The notes: a model not told the origin generated them from the sequence alone. Positions 1-8,644 are shown, counted from the stretch's first letter. The stretch is DNA of 64,000 bases from Paraburkholderia graminis C4D1M (GCF_000172415.1 NZ_ABLD01000027.1:18116-82115), one strand, 5' to 3'. Translations and numbers: made by a program.

Positions 1-139
1 CCGAATTCGAGCCGAGCGCAGCCGAGCTGCTTTGGTAGCCGATCCCTGTATCGACGATACCGTACAACGTCACGCTGCTCTGAGCGTGTGCGCCAAGGGC
101 GAACAGGCCAAGGGCGGAGGTTGCTAGTGCCTTTTTCAT
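1..139 (-). CDS. Gram-negative porin, N-terminal part only (gene runs off the left edge)
   Basis: The first 46 codons of a leftward gene are present. They read MKKALATSALGLFALGAHAQ, a Sec signal peptide ending Ala-His-Ala, followed by SSVTLYGIVDTGIGYQS, the usual first strand of Burkholderia trimeric general porins (OmpC-like). A strong ribosome site (AGAGGAG, about 144-150) precedes the ATG. The gene lies 80 bp beyond dctM in the same direction, so it may supply the outer-membrane entry for the sugar acids handled by the neighbouring TRAP transporter; that link is inference. The rest of the barrel is outside the window. Confidence 0.85.
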   Translation of the reverse strand, partial: MKKALATSALGLFALGAHAQSSVTLYGIVDTGIGYQSSSAALGSNS

Positions 140-217
140 TTATGCTCCTCTTTAAAAAATTGTTCTTGACTACCGGTCATTGTCTGAACCGCGCAACCGG
201 TGAATCGGGATGTCCGG

Positions 218-1570
218 TCAGAAAACCGGGTGTCCATTAATCAGGCTCGGCAACCACGTGGAGAACATCGGGACGTACGTCACAATGTTAATGGCGCTGA
301 AGATAGCGAGGTAATAAGGCCACGCCACCTTGGTAGTTTCCCCAATCGACACATTCCCAATCGCGCAGCCGATGAACTGCACTGAGCCGATCGGCGGATG
401 CACGAGACCCAATGCGCAATTCAGCAGGATCATGATGCCGAACTGCACGGGGCCGACGCCGCTATGCATTGCCATCGGCAGGAACAGCGGCGTGGTGATC
501 AGAATGTGCGCCGCCATATCGACAAACGTGCCGAGGAAGATCTGGATGATGTTGATGTACAGCAGCATCAACCAGGGAATGCTCGTTGCGCCGTCGAGCA
601 TGTGCTCGATTGCATCGGGGATCTCCAGATAAGCCATCTGGTAGCGCAGCATGTTCGATACGCCAATCAGAAGCAGCACGACGCCCGTCGTTTTCGCGGC
701 TTTCGACAAGGCGAAAGAGAGCTTCTTCAGCGTCATCGTGCGATACACGACGACTGTCAGCACAAGCGAATAAGCGACTGCAATAGCGGCGGCTTCCGTC
801 GCCGTAGCAATACCCTTTGCCACGCAGACCAGAATGATCGCGATGACCATCAGGCCCGGCAATGCGCCGAGGAACGTGCGCGCGACCGCGAGCCAGCCGG
901 GGAAACGCTGCAGTCCGGTGGAACCGTCGGGACGGCGCGGATAGCCGTAGCGCACGGCTTGCCAGTACGCGGCGATCAGCACGAAGCCCATCACCCACAA
1001 CACCGGCAAGAGACCCGAGAACAGCAGATCGCCGATCGACACGCCGCTCATCGGCACACCGTTCAGCGTTCCTGTAATGCCCTGCGCGGCGAACGCGTAG
1101 ATGATCATGTTCGTCGACGTCGGCATCAGCGCGCCCGCCAGCGACGAATGCGTCGTGACGTTGACGGCGTATGCGGCGCTGTAGCCTTCGCGCTTCATCA
1201 ACGGAATGATGACGCCGCCCATTGCCGATGTGTCCGCCGTGGGCGAACCCGAGACGCCGCCGAACAACGTGCACGCGACCACATTGGCCATGCCGAGGCC
1301 GCCGCGGAAATGACCGACGGTGGCTTGCGCAAAACGCAGGATGCGATCGGCAATCCCGCCGTGGAGCATCAGCTCGCCGGAGAAGATGAAGAACGGTACG
1401 GCGAGGAATGAAAACGCATTCATCCCCGAGACCATCGACTGCATGGCGGTGGCCGCGGGCAGTCCCTCGTACAGATACGTCAGCACGCACGAGAGTCCCA
1501 GCGCGAACGAAACAGGAACGCCGAGTACCAGAAAAACGATGAAACTGATAGAAAGGAGGGCAAGTTCCAT
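218..1570 (-). CDS. dctM: TRAP transporter large permease DctM
   Basis: This 450-residue integral membrane protein is the ion-coupled translocation subunit of a tripartite ATP-independent periplasmic transporter. It has the typical DctM pattern of about 12 hydrophobic segments. Family motifs include GGVSGSPTADTSAMGG near the middle, the ATEAAAIA stretch, and the C-terminal LGLVHPPIGSVQF segment. The ATG at 1570 was chosen over an upstream in-frame start because MELALLSISF is the conserved DctM beginning and the gene then starts 7 bp after dctQ. Last gene of dctPQM. The uronate catabolic neighbours suggest an acidic sugar (uronate or aldarate) as substrate; this is inferred from context. Confidence 0.93.
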   Translation of the reverse strand: MELALLSISFIVFLVLGVPVSFALGLSCVLTYLYEGLPAATAMQSMVSGMNAFSFLAVPFFIFSGELMLHGGIADRILRFAQATVGHFRGGLGMANVVACTLFGGVSGSPTADTSAMGGVIIPLMKREGYSAAYAVNVTTHSSLAGALMPTSTNMIIYAFAAQGITGTLNGVPMSGVSIGDLLFSGLLPVLWVMGFVLIAAYWQAVRYGYPRRPDGSTGLQRFPGWLAVARTFLGALPGLMVIAIILVCVAKGIATATEAAAIAVAYSLVLTVVVYRTMTLKKLSFALSKAAKTTGVVLLLIGVSNMLRYQMAYLEIPDAIEHMLDGATSIPWLMLLYINIIQIFLGTFVDMAAHILITTPLFLPMAMHSGVGPVQFGIMILLNCALGLVHPPIGSVQFIGCAIGNVSIGETTKVAWPYYLAIFSAINIVTYVPMFSTWLPSLINGHPVF

Positions 1571-1577
1571 GATTGTT

Positions 1578-2048
1578 CTATTTGTGTTTCTTTGCGAAAA
1601 GCGCGAGCAGGTTCTCGATTGAGAACGACGCGATGCAGACGCTGGCAATAACCGGGATCAGATAACGAAGCGCTTCCGGCAAACCCAGAATTGGAATGTG
1701 GTCATGCCGCGTGGTCTCCGCCATCTCCAGAGAGCCGAAGAAGATCGCCACGGCAAGCGCGATCAGGCACAAGTGCTGGAACACGTGCGCGATCAGTTGG
1801 CCTTTCACCGGCAGGCTCTTCACGAGCGAATCGAGCCCGATATGGCCGCCTTCGCGAACTTTGAGCGCGGCGCCGAACATCGCGATCACGATTACGAGCA
1901 ATAGCGCGATGGGTTCGACGAAATCGGGCGCGTCGCTAAATACATAGCGCATCACGACGCCATAGATCACCAGCAGACTCAGCGCGGCAAGGCTGACGGA
2001 GGCGATGACGGTTAGCGTGCGAAAGAGAAAATCGTTTGGGCGTTTCAT
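1578..2048 (-). CDS. dctQ: TRAP transporter small permease DctQ
   Basis: This 156-residue membrane protein has four hydrophobic segments and is the small TRAP subunit that pairs with DctM. The motif VREGGHIGLDSLV in the first third is characteristic of DctQ proteins. The start at 2048 (MKRPNDFLFRTLT) gives the usual cytoplasmic N-terminus before the first membrane segment and has an AGAG element a few bases upstream; an ATG 11 codons earlier is also possible. It lies between dctP and dctM in the order usual for these operons. Confidence 0.9.
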   Translation of the reverse strand: MKRPNDFLFRTLTVIASVSLAALSLLVIYGVVMRYVFSDAPDFVEPIALLLVIVIAMFGAALKVREGGHIGLDSLVKSLPVKGQLIAHVFQHLCLIALAVAIFFGSLEMAETTRHDHIPILGLPEALRYLIPVIASVCIASFSIENLLALFAKKHK

Positions 2049-2169
2049 GAATCTCTTGATCCCATTCTTGCCTGCCGACATCAGCGGCGGCATTCAGCAT
2101 GCGGCATGCAGCGGGAAAGTCCGCAGCTTCCTGCAAGACTTTCCCGCTGCGTAAAACACCATGCGACTC

Positions 2170-3162
2170 TTACTTGATTGCCTGGATTTCGTCGACGAGC
2201 TGCTTCATTTGCGGGGTCTTTTCATACTTCGCCCACACCGGCTGCATCACCTTGACGAATGCCGCGCGATCGATCTGCGACGGTGCGACGATCTGCGCGC
2301 CGCCCTTCGTCACGGTCTTGCTCGCGTCGCTTTCGCGTGCGGTCCAAAGCTTCTGGTAGTACGGCACGGAATCAGCCGCGGCCTTCTTGATGATTTCCTG
2401 TTCTTGCGGCGAGAGCGTGTCCCAGATCTTCTTCGAGAAGACGAGAACTTCCGGCGTCATCGAGTGCTGCGTTTCCGAATAGACCGGCGCGACTTCGAAG
2501 TGCTTGGTCTCTTCGTACGACGGCAGATTGTTTTCCGCTGCGTCGACGAGGCCCGTCTTCAGGCCCGTATAGACTTCGGCGAACGGCATCGGCGTCGGCG
2601 TGCCGCCCATTGCCCTGATTTCGTCGACCATCAGATCCGACGGCTGCACGCGCACTTTCAGGCCCTTCATGTCGGCGGGCGTGCGAATCGGCTTCTTCGT
2701 GTAGATGGAGCGCGCGCCGCTTTCATAGAAAGTCAGTGCGATCATGCCCTTCGCTTTGAACGCGTCGAGAATCTTCTGGCCTTCCGGGCCGTACATCACC
2801 TTGCGGAAATGGTCGATGTCACGGAACAGGAACGGCAGCGACGGGATCATCGATTCAGGAACGATCTCGTTGAATGCCGCGCCGTTCGCGCGCGCCATGT
2901 CGAGCGCGCCGATGCGCACCTGATCGATCGTATCGTTCTCCGAACCAAGTGCGCTGTTGCCGAATACCTTCACCGAGTCCTTGCCGTCGGTTGCCTTCTT
3001 GATCTGCTCGCCCATGTACTTGACGGCCATGTTCGTCGGGTACGTGTCGCCATGCACGTCCGACACGCGGAACACGCGCGCCTGCGCCGACATGGCGCCG
3101 AAGGCCAGCACGGAGGCGGCGACGATCAACGAAACACGGGAAGAGGCAAACTTCTTATTCAT
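2170..3162 (-). CDS. dctP: TRAP transporter substrate-binding protein DctP
   Basis: A 330-residue periplasmic binding protein of the DctP family. An N-terminal signal peptide of about 25 residues ends AMSAQA. The mature part has family hallmarks: GLKVRVQPSD with the arginine that pairs with the substrate carboxylate, MPFAEVYTGLKTGLVDAAENN, and LVFSKKIWDTLS. The ATG at 3162 follows a GAGGAA ribosome site; the longer upstream frame lacks a signal peptide. Several aldarate/uronate operator-like sequences lie 370-600 bp upstream. DctP proteins with a carboxylate-binding Arg commonly take uronates or other sugar acids, which suits the context, but the ligand is not proven by sequence. Confidence 0.93.
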   Translation of the reverse strand: MNKKFASSRVSLIVAASVLAFGAMSAQARVFRVSDVHGDTYPTNMAVKYMGEQIKKATDGKDSVKVFGNSALGSENDTIDQVRIGALDMARANGAAFNEIVPESMIPSLPFLFRDIDHFRKVMYGPEGQKILDAFKAKGMIALTFYESGARSIYTKKPIRTPADMKGLKVRVQPSDLMVDEIRAMGGTPTPMPFAEVYTGLKTGLVDAAENNLPSYEETKHFEVAPVYSETQHSMTPEVLVFSKKIWDTLSPQEQEIIKKAAADSVPYYQKLWTARESDASKTVTKGGAQIVAPSQIDRAAFVKVMQPVWAKYEKTPQMKQLVDEIQAIK

Positions 3163-3527
3163 CGTGACATTCCTCAAAATTAGACATCCAATCGATGCAA
3201 AGAGCCGCTTGCAACAGCCGCTCGCGGACAGCCGGTAGCGAACTGCCGTAACGACGGCCAGTCTCGGATGTGACATGGTTTTGCTGCGTCTCCCGGCGCG
3301 GCGCCCGCGGTCCCCTGCGGTGGCGAACGCCCTGCCGTGCTGTCCGTGCAACGTCCCCGGCACAAAGATCAGCACTCCTGTCAGACAACTCGACTTCTTT
3401 TACTTCTGCTGCGTCGGCATGCCTGGGCGTGAACCTCTGAACCGTCGCGCACGCCAAAGCCGCCGCGTACCACGCAATGCGCTGCTATCTCGAAAAGTAC
3501 AGAAAGCAATCTGTTTGCGCTTATACG

Positions 3528-3545
3528 TTGTACGACGACATACGA
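3528..3545 (+). promoter_or_regulatory. Candidate GntR operator upstream of dctP
   Basis: TTGTACGACGACATACGA matches the element repeated in front of garD, kdgD and udh2 (consensus TTGTASGATGACKTAT). It lies 366 bp before dctP, so a long leader or a distal promoter must be assumed. Confidence 0.5.
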
Positions 3546-3711
3546 AGTCTATAAAACGCAGTTTGAGTTGTACAGACGGTATTTACCCGAGGAAACGGGC
3601 ATCCGGTAGAGATGACCTGAATACGCTGTCAGCATGGATAAGCGCGACAGCGATGGGGATTGCAAAACAATGCGATGGGCTAAAGCCGGAACGCCGACTT
3701 TTCGTAAAACG

Positions 3712-3727
3712 ACGACGAAATCGTCGT
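3712..3727. promoter_or_regulatory. Palindrome ACGACGA-AA-TCGTCGT
   Basis: A perfect inverted repeat with 7-bp arms and a 2-bp centre, in the gap between the lactonase 3' end and dctP. The GACGAC core is also found in the palindrome before the GntR gene (10093-10105), so it may bind the same or a related regulator. Confidence 0.3.
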
Positions 3728-3742
3728 ACCCGCGCCACAATG

Positions 3743-3757
3743 TTGTATGACGAGTGA
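3743..3757 (+). promoter_or_regulatory. Partial uronate-operator match
   Basis: TTGTATGACGAGTGA resembles the regulon element with one base missing after TTGTA. Weak on its own, but it sits in the same gap as a better copy at 3528. Confidence 0.25.
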
Positions 3758-3781
3758 TGAATTAACGAGCGTGAAACAATA

Positions 3782-3811
3782 AGCGCCGGTCGCGTTGCCC
3801 GCGCCGGCGCT
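3782..3811 (-). terminator. Probable terminator of the udh-lactonase transcript
   Basis: Arms AGCGCCGG (3782-3789) and CCGGCGCT (3804-3811) with a 14-base loop, followed on the minus strand by TATTGTTT. It lies just after the lactonase stop codon. The T tract is interrupted, so moderate confidence. Confidence 0.5.
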
Positions 3812-3833
3812 CTTTCCGACTGCTCTCTTTCGC

Positions 3834-4784
3834 TTACAGATCGCCGGCGAATTCCGGCTCTGGCAAGCCGCTGACGCCCGGACGCACCGCGAAGAGATGC
3901 CCGTCGTGTTCGCTCGCGCCAGCCGCCGGGCGAATCGACGTGACGAACAGCGTGTCCAGGTCGCGGCCGCCGAATGCGCACATCGCGGGTTTGATCGCGG
4001 GCACGTTAATCTGCCGGTCGAGCTTGCCTTGCGGCGTGAAGCGCAGCAGCGCGCCCGCGTCGTTCGCGCAGATCCAGTAGCAGCCGTCGGCATCCACCGC
4101 CGCGCCGTCGGGCCGCCCCACATAGTGGTTCAGGTCCGCGAACACGCGCCGGTTGCGCGGCTCGCCGGTTTCGACGTCGTAGTCGAAAGCCCATATCTGT
4201 CTGCGCAGCGGGTGCGAGTCCGACAGATACATCGTGCTGCCATCGGGAGACCAGCCGAGGCCGTTCTGCGTGATGAGTCCGTCCACGACCGGCGCCGACA
4301 GCACGCCGTCCGCGTCCAATCGGTAGAGCGCGCCGGCCGGGTTGGCGGCCGCCATATCCTGCACCATCGTGCCGGCCCAGAAGCGGCCTTGCCGGTCGCA
4401 GCGGCCGTCGTTGAAACGCATGTCGCCGAACGGGAAGACCGGCGCGGCGAGCTTGCGTCCGCTGACTTTCACGGGCTCGGCTTGCGTCGCAAGAGGCGCC
4501 GAAGCGTCGCTCAGCGTCACCGCGAAAAGTCCGGTCTCACAGCCCGCGAGCACGTTGCCGCGACGATCGAACGCGATGCACGCGACCTTCTCGGGCAACA
4601 GCCATTCAGACCGCTCGCCGCTTTCGAGTCGCAAGCGCACGATTTTTTGCGCCGGAATATCGACCCAGTAAAGCGCCTGTTCGGCCGCGCGCCATACCGG
4701 ACTCTCGCCCACGGCAGCCGGCACCGGCCCCGCCGCTTCGACGCGTTCGACCCGTTCGACGCGAGGATTGCCCGCCGCGCTCAT
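3834..4784 (-). CDS. SMP-30/gluconolactonase-family aldonolactonase
   Basis: A 316-residue six-bladed beta-propeller lactonase. Family motifs are visible: GESPVW near residue 27 (metal-binding Glu), FNDGRCDRQGRFWAGTM (metal Asn and the blade signature), and QNGLGWSPDGSTMYLSDS (metal Asp). It probably opens the galactaro- or glucaro-lactone released by uronate dehydrogenase, yielding the free aldarate in the cytoplasm. Its ATG overlaps the udh stop (ATGA), so the two are translationally coupled, which supports this role. No signal peptide. The N-terminus contains a short VERVERVE repeat encoded by a 9-bp repeat. Related enzymes act on arabinono- or gluconolactone, so the exact substrate is inferred from the operon. 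Confidence 0.88.
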   Translation of the reverse strand: MSAAGNPRVERVERVEAAGPVPAAVGESPVWRAAEQALYWVDIPAQKIVRLRLESGERSEWLLPEKVACIAFDRRGNVLAGCETGLFAVTLSDASAPLATQAEPVKVSGRKLAAPVFPFGDMRFNDGRCDRQGRFWAGTMVQDMAAANPAGALYRLDADGVLSAPVVDGLITQNGLGWSPDGSTMYLSDSHPLRRQIWAFDYDVETGEPRNRRVFADLNHYVGRPDGAAVDADGCYWICANDAGALLRFTPQGKLDRQINVPAIKPAMCAFGGRDLDTLFVTSIRPAAGASEHDGHLFAVRPGVSGLPEPEFAGDL

Positions 4785-5623
4785 CGCTTCGGCTCCATCG
4801 GCCCGGCCAGCACGAATGGGCCGCCCTGAAAGCGCTGCGTGGGATCGTCCAGATCGGCAGTCGGCGCGGTGACCGGGAACAGATGCTCGAACCGAACCGA
4901 GCTGTCCTGCGGACGGAAACCGAGAAACGCCGCTTTGGTGTTATCGACCCACTTGGTGCGGTTATCCGACACGCCGTACACGATCGCGTGCCCGACGCGA
5001 TTCGTGAACAGCGAACAGCGCACGAGTTCGATGAAGTCGCGATAGCTCAGATACGTGACGAGCATGCGCGGGTTCTTCGGCTGCTCGAACGACGAGCCGA
5101 TCCGCAGACACACCGTTTCGAGTCCGAAGCGGTCGAAGTAATAGCGCGACAGCGATTCGCCGAAGCATTTCGTCACGCCATACAGGCTGTCGGGGCGCAA
5201 CGGCGCATCCGTATCGAGCACTTCCGTCACCGGATGAAAACCGACCGCGTGATTCGAGCTTGCGTAGACGACGCGCTTCACGCCCTGCTTCTGCGCCGCC
5301 GAATACAGGTTGTACAGACCACGAATGTTCGCTTCGAGCAGATCCGCGAACGGCGCTTCGACGGAGATGCCGCCGAGGTGAATCACCGCGTCCACGCCTT
5401 CGAGCAGCGCGAGGACCGCGGCTTCGTCGGCGAGGTCGACGATCGACGCTTCTTCGTGCGCAGCCAGCTCGCCGAGCGGCGCGATGTCGGTCACGCGCAC
5501 CACGTCGGCCCACGCGGCCAGCGCGCCGCGCAATTGCTTGCCGAGATTGCCTGCCGCGCCGGTGAGCAGCAGGCGTCGAAACGGTTTTTTCGAGGATGGG
5601 CGGTCGGAATTCGAATCAGTCAT
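4781..5623 (-). CDS. udh: Uronate dehydrogenase (NAD+), paralogue 1
   Basis: A 280-residue extended short-chain dehydrogenase that oxidises D-galacturonate or D-glucuronate at C1 to the aldarolactone with NAD+. The nucleotide site TGAAGNLG lies at residues 21-28 and the catalytic pair Tyr148-x3-Lys152 is in SLYGVTK. SSNHAVGFHP and RIGSSFEQP are strongly conserved in bacterial Udh enzymes. The ATG at 5623 was chosen because 16 upstream codons are not conserved. The ribosome site is weak (AAAAGAC). It overlaps the lactonase gene by 4 bp. A second, more divergent copy lies at 20462-21319. Confidence 0.92.
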   Translation of the reverse strand: MTDSNSDRPSSKKPFRRLLLTGAAGNLGKQLRGALAAWADVVRVTDIAPLGELAAHEEASIVDLADEAAVLALLEGVDAVIHLGGISVEAPFADLLEANIRGLYNLYSAAQKQGVKRVVYASSNHAVGFHPVTEVLDTDAPLRPDSLYGVTKCFGESLSRYYFDRFGLETVCLRIGSSFEQPKNPRMLVTYLSYRDFIELVRCSLFTNRVGHAIVYGVSDNRTKWVDNTKAAFLGFRPQDSSVRFEHLFPVTAPTADLDDPTQRFQGGPFVLAGPMEPKR

Positions 5624-5644
5624 GTCTTTTTGTTTGAGCCGTCT

Positions 5645-5689
5645 ATGAGGCGGATGAGGCGAACAAGGCAAATGAAGCTAACGAAGCAG
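5645..5689. repeat. Five imperfect 9-bp tandem units
   Basis: Units close to ATGAGGCGR / ACGAAGCAR repeat five times in the leader just upstream of udh. The repeat is degenerate and its first unit is 21 bp from the udh start. Non-coding as far as I can see. Confidence 0.55.
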
Positions 5690-5707
5690 TGAAGCCACCA
5701 CGTAAAA

Positions 5708-5730
5708 CGAGCCGCGAATTTCGCGGCTCG
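5708..5730 (-). terminator. Rho-independent terminator after garD
   Basis: Perfect 10-bp stem CGAGCCGCGA / TCGCGGCTCG with a 3-base loop; on the minus strand it is followed by TTTTACG. It lies 13 bp beyond the garD stop and separates garD from the udh-lactonase pair. Confidence 0.8.
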
Positions 5731-5743
5731 CCAGATGCGGCAC

Positions 5744-7333
5744 TCAGGTCACCGGCGCCGGATTGAACAGCGCCAGCGCATTATGCAGCTTCAGCTTCTC
5801 GGCGCAGGTCTTCTTGCGGCCGCTCGCGACGTCGAGCATGAAGCGGAACAGTTCCCAGCCCACCTCTTCGATCGTCGCCGTGCCCGTTGCGATGGTGCCC
5901 GCGTTGATGTCCATCAGGTCGTGCCAGCGGCGCGCCAGATCCGAACGCGTCGCGACCTTGATGACCGGCACTTCGGCGAGACTGTACGGCGTGCCGCGGC
6001 CCGTCGTGAAGACGTGCAGATTGATGCCGGCCGCCAGTTGAAGCGTGCCGCAGATAAAGTCGCTCGCCGGCGTCGCCGCATAAATCAGCCCTTTCTGGCG
6101 CACTTTCTCGCCCGGCGACAGCACGCCCGAAATCGCCGAGTTGCCCGACTTGATGATCGAGCCCATCGCCTTTTCGACGATGTTCGACAGCCCGCCCTTC
6201 TTGTTGCCCGGCGTGGTGTTCGCGCTGCGGTCCGCGCCGCCGCGCTTCAGATAATCGTCGTACCACTGCATCTCGCGGATGATCGCCTGCGCGACGTCCG
6301 CGTTGGCCGCGCGCGCCGTCAGTTGATCGACGCCGTCGCGCACTTCGGTCACTTCGGAGAACATCACGGTGGCGCCCGCGCGCACCAGCAGGTCGGTCGC
6401 GAAGCCCACGGCCGGATTCGCGGTGAGGCCGGAAAACGCGTCACTGCCGCCGCATTGCACGCCGACCACGAGATCCGCGGCGGAACACGTCTCGCGACGC
6501 CGGTTGTTGAGCCGCTTCAGATGACCTTCCGCGGTCCTCATGATCGAATCGATCATCGACTGGAAGCCGACGTGCGATTCGTCCTGCAACACGACGACGT
6601 CGCCGTTCTCGTCGGCGCCAAGATCGCCGATGTCCGCGATCTCGCTCGGGTTCTGCGCGGCGGCGATCGGAATCGTGCCGGGCGGCATCAGGCGCTCCGG
6701 CTGCAATTTCTCGCAACCGAGGCTCACCATCATCACCTCGCCGCCGAAGTTCGGATTCAGCGCGATGTTGCGCACCGTGCGGATCGGCACCATCGCGTCG
6801 GGCGCGTCGATCGCCACGCCGCAGCCGTAGGTGTGGCCGAGGCCGACCACGTCGTCGACATTCGGGTACTTCGGCAGCAACTCGGCCTTGATGCGCACGA
6901 CCGCGTGTTCGACCACATCCGCCACGCATTGCACTGTCGTGGTGATCGCCAGAATGTTGCGCGAGCCCACCGAGCCGTCCGCGTTGCGATAGCCCTCGAA
7001 GGTGTAGCCCTCGAGCGGCGGCATGGCCGGCGCCTTGATCGTCGCGATGGGCAAATCTTCGAGTCCCGGCGGACTCGGCATGCGGATCACGTGCTCGTTG
7101 ATCCAGCTTCCCTTGGGCAGCGCCTTCAGCGCATAGCCGATCACCACGTTGTAGCGGATGACCTCGTCGCCCTCGGCCAGATCGGCCAGCGCGACTTTGT
7201 GGCCCTGCGGCACGCGCTCGCGCAGCACGAGGCCGTCGGGGAATACGGCGCCCTCACCCAGTCCGCCGTCGTTCACGACGATCGCGACATTGTCATTGGG
7301 GTGAACGCGAATGTAGAGCGGTGAAAGTTCCAT
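5744..7333 (-). CDS. garD: Galactarate dehydratase (GarD)
   Basis: A 529-residue cytoplasmic dehydratase, length typical of GarD (about 523), longer than altronate dehydratase UxaA. It converts meso-galactarate to 5-keto-4-deoxyglucarate. It follows E. coli GarD almost throughout: an N-terminal SAF-like domain (residues 1-95), PPLEGYTFEGYRNADGSVG, the metal-site region GLGHTYGCGVAI, LGCEKLQPER, VVGVQCGGSDAFSG, and the C-terminal LMDINAGTIATG and NPAPVT end. ATG at 7333 is preceded by AAGGATCG. It is divergent from kdgD, the next enzyme of the pathway, and each gene has an operator copy in the shared promoter region. Confidence 0.96.
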   Translation of the reverse strand: MELSPLYIRVHPNDNVAIVVNDGGLGEGAVFPDGLVLRERVPQGHKVALADLAEGDEVIRYNVVIGYALKALPKGSWINEHVIRMPSPPGLEDLPIATIKAPAMPPLEGYTFEGYRNADGSVGSRNILAITTTVQCVADVVEHAVVRIKAELLPKYPNVDDVVGLGHTYGCGVAIDAPDAMVPIRTVRNIALNPNFGGEVMMVSLGCEKLQPERLMPPGTIPIAAAQNPSEIADIGDLGADENGDVVVLQDESHVGFQSMIDSIMRTAEGHLKRLNNRRRETCSAADLVVGVQCGGSDAFSGLTANPAVGFATDLLVRAGATVMFSEVTEVRDGVDQLTARAANADVAQAIIREMQWYDDYLKRGGADRSANTTPGNKKGGLSNIVEKAMGSIIKSGNSAISGVLSPGEKVRQKGLIYAATPASDFICGTLQLAAGINLHVFTTGRGTPYSLAEVPVIKVATRSDLARRWHDLMDINAGTIATGTATIEEVGWELFRFMLDVASGRKKTCAEKLKLHNALALFNPAPVT

Positions 7334-7377
7334 TGCATCGATCCTTATGGCGATTTACGCCTTCTGCGCCAGCTTAT

Positions 7378-7395
7378 TCATACGTCATCCTACAA
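7378..7395 (-). promoter_or_regulatory. Candidate GntR operator of garD
   Basis: On the minus strand it reads TTGTAGGATGACGTATGA, close to the regulon consensus. It begins 45 bp before the garD start, a position suited to repression. Confidence 0.65.
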
Positions 7396-7479
7396 CATGC
7401 GAATCGCGCGAGATGTTCCGTATTTACCCTAACAGCACCATTATGCCGCGAAAACACCGTTGAGTTAGCCGAATTGTTG

Positions 7480-7497
7480 TTGTACGATGACGTATAA
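7480..7497 (+). promoter_or_regulatory. Candidate GntR operator of kdgD
   Basis: TTGTACGATGACGTATAA, the closest match to the consensus, ends 53 bp before the kdgD start. With the site at 7378 it flanks the divergent garD/kdgD promoter region. Confidence 0.65.
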
Positions 7498-7550
7498 GAA
7501 ATCTTCATTTCTATTGATCCAACCTACACCGACGCCTGGATACAGACATC

Positions 7551-8468
7551 ATGACGACACCGCAGGAACTCAAGCAGATCGTTTCAGAAGGCCTCCTCTC
7601 CTTTCCGGTCACCGACTTCGACGCACAAGGCGAATTCCGCGCCGACACCTTCGCCGAGCGCCTCGAATGGCTCGCTCCGTACGGCGCTTCGGCGCTGTTC
7701 GTCGCCGGCGGCACGGGCGAGTTCTTCTCGCTGACGCACAACGACTATTCGAACGTCGTGCGCACCGCAGCCGAAGTCTGCAAGGGCAAGGTGCCGATCC
7801 TGGCCGGCGCTGGCGGCCCGACGCGCGTCGCCATCGAGTATGCGAAAGAAGCCGAGCGCCACGGCGCAAACGGCATTCTGCTGATGCCGCACTATCTGAC
7901 GGAAGCCTGCCAGGAAGGCATCGCCGCGCACGCCGAAGAAGTCTGCAAGTCGGTGCCGAACATGGGCGTGATCATTTACAACCGCGCCAATTCGAAGCTT
8001 AACGCCGACATGCTCGAGGGTCTCGCCGAGCGCTGCCCGAACCTGATCGGCTTCAAGGACGGCGTGGGCGAGATCGAAAACATGGTGACGATCCGCCGCC
8101 GTCTGGGCGACCGCTTCTCGTACCTCGGCGGCCTGCCGACCGCGGAAGTCTACGCCGCGGCCTACAAGGCGCTGGGCGTGCCGGTGTACTCGTCGGCGGT
8201 GTTCAACTTCATTCCGAAGACCGCGATGGACTTCTACCGCGCAATCGCCGCGGACGACCACGCGACCGTCGGCAAACTGATCGACGAATTCTTCCTGCCG
8301 TACCTGAAGATTCGCAACCGCCGTGCCGGTTACGCGGTGAGCATCGTCAAGGCGGGCGCGAAGCTCGTCGGCCACAGCGCCGGCCCGGTGCGTGCGCCGC
8401 TGACCGATCTGACCGAAGAAGAAATGGCGCAACTCGACGCGCTCATCAAGACGCTCGGCCCGCAGTAA
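7551..8468 (+). CDS. kdgD: 5-dehydro-4-deoxyglucarate dehydratase (KdgD)
   Basis: A 305-residue class I aldolase-fold enzyme of the DHDPS/NAL family. It decarboxylates and dehydrates 5-keto-4-deoxyglucarate to 2-oxoglutarate semialdehyde. The Schiff-base lysine is Lys169 in IGFKDGVGEIE, with the catalytic Tyr143 in IIYNRAN; GGTGEFFSL (residues 53-61) replaces the GTTGE motif of DHDPS, as in KdgD enzymes. It is divergent from garD, whose product it uses. The semialdehyde dehydrogenase that completes the route is at 11021-12628. Confidence 0.96.
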   Translation: MTTPQELKQIVSEGLLSFPVTDFDAQGEFRADTFAERLEWLAPYGASALFVAGGTGEFFSLTHNDYSNVVRTAAEVCKGKVPILAGAGGPTRVAIEYAKEAERHGANGILLMPHYLTEACQEGIAAHAEEVCKSVPNMGVIIYNRANSKLNADMLEGLAERCPNLIGFKDGVGEIENMVTIRRRLGDRFSYLGGLPTAEVYAAAYKALGVPVYSSAVFNFIPKTAMDFYRAIAADDHATVGKLIDEFFLPYLKIRNRRAGYAVSIVKAGAKLVGHSAGPVRAPLTDLTEEEMAQLDALIKTLGPQ

Positions 8469-8553
8469 CGCAGCGCGCGTGGCCGGCGGATCGACTGCCG
8501 GCCACGCGGACAACTGCCGCAGATGAGAGCCGCATAGACGGCTGCGCAAGGAG

Positions 8554-8586
8554 CGCCCGGAGACGACCGCGTCGCCGGGCGTTTTT
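8554..8586 (+). terminator. Rho-independent terminator after kdgD
   Basis: Stem CGCCCGG / CCGGGCG followed by TTTTT, with an inner short stem in the loop. A second hairpin without a T tract (12-bp perfect stem, arms 8476-8487 and 8497-8508) precedes it right after the kdgD stop. Confidence 0.8.
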
Positions 8587-8644
8587 CGCACATGCGGTCG
8601 AGGCCACGAGCCCGCTCTCTTGTACAAGAATTAAGGAGATGACC

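Larger units (their letters stand above)
3163..3781. other. Long non-coding region upstream of dctP with repeated operator-like sites
   Basis: About 620 bp with no convincing gene on either strand. It is noticeably more AT-rich between 3480 and 3780 than the flanks. It holds a good match to the uronate operator at 3528-3545, a degenerate copy near 3567-3584 (TTGTACAGACGGTATT), another partial copy at 3743-3757 and a 16-bp palindrome at 3712-3727. This is probably the control region of the leftward dctPQM operon. Confidence 0.5.

Noticed and set aside
5735..7324. Very long open frame antisense to garD (529 codons)
   Set aside because: It mirrors garD exactly, is extremely rich in Arg and His, and has no family motif; this is the usual high-GC shadow.
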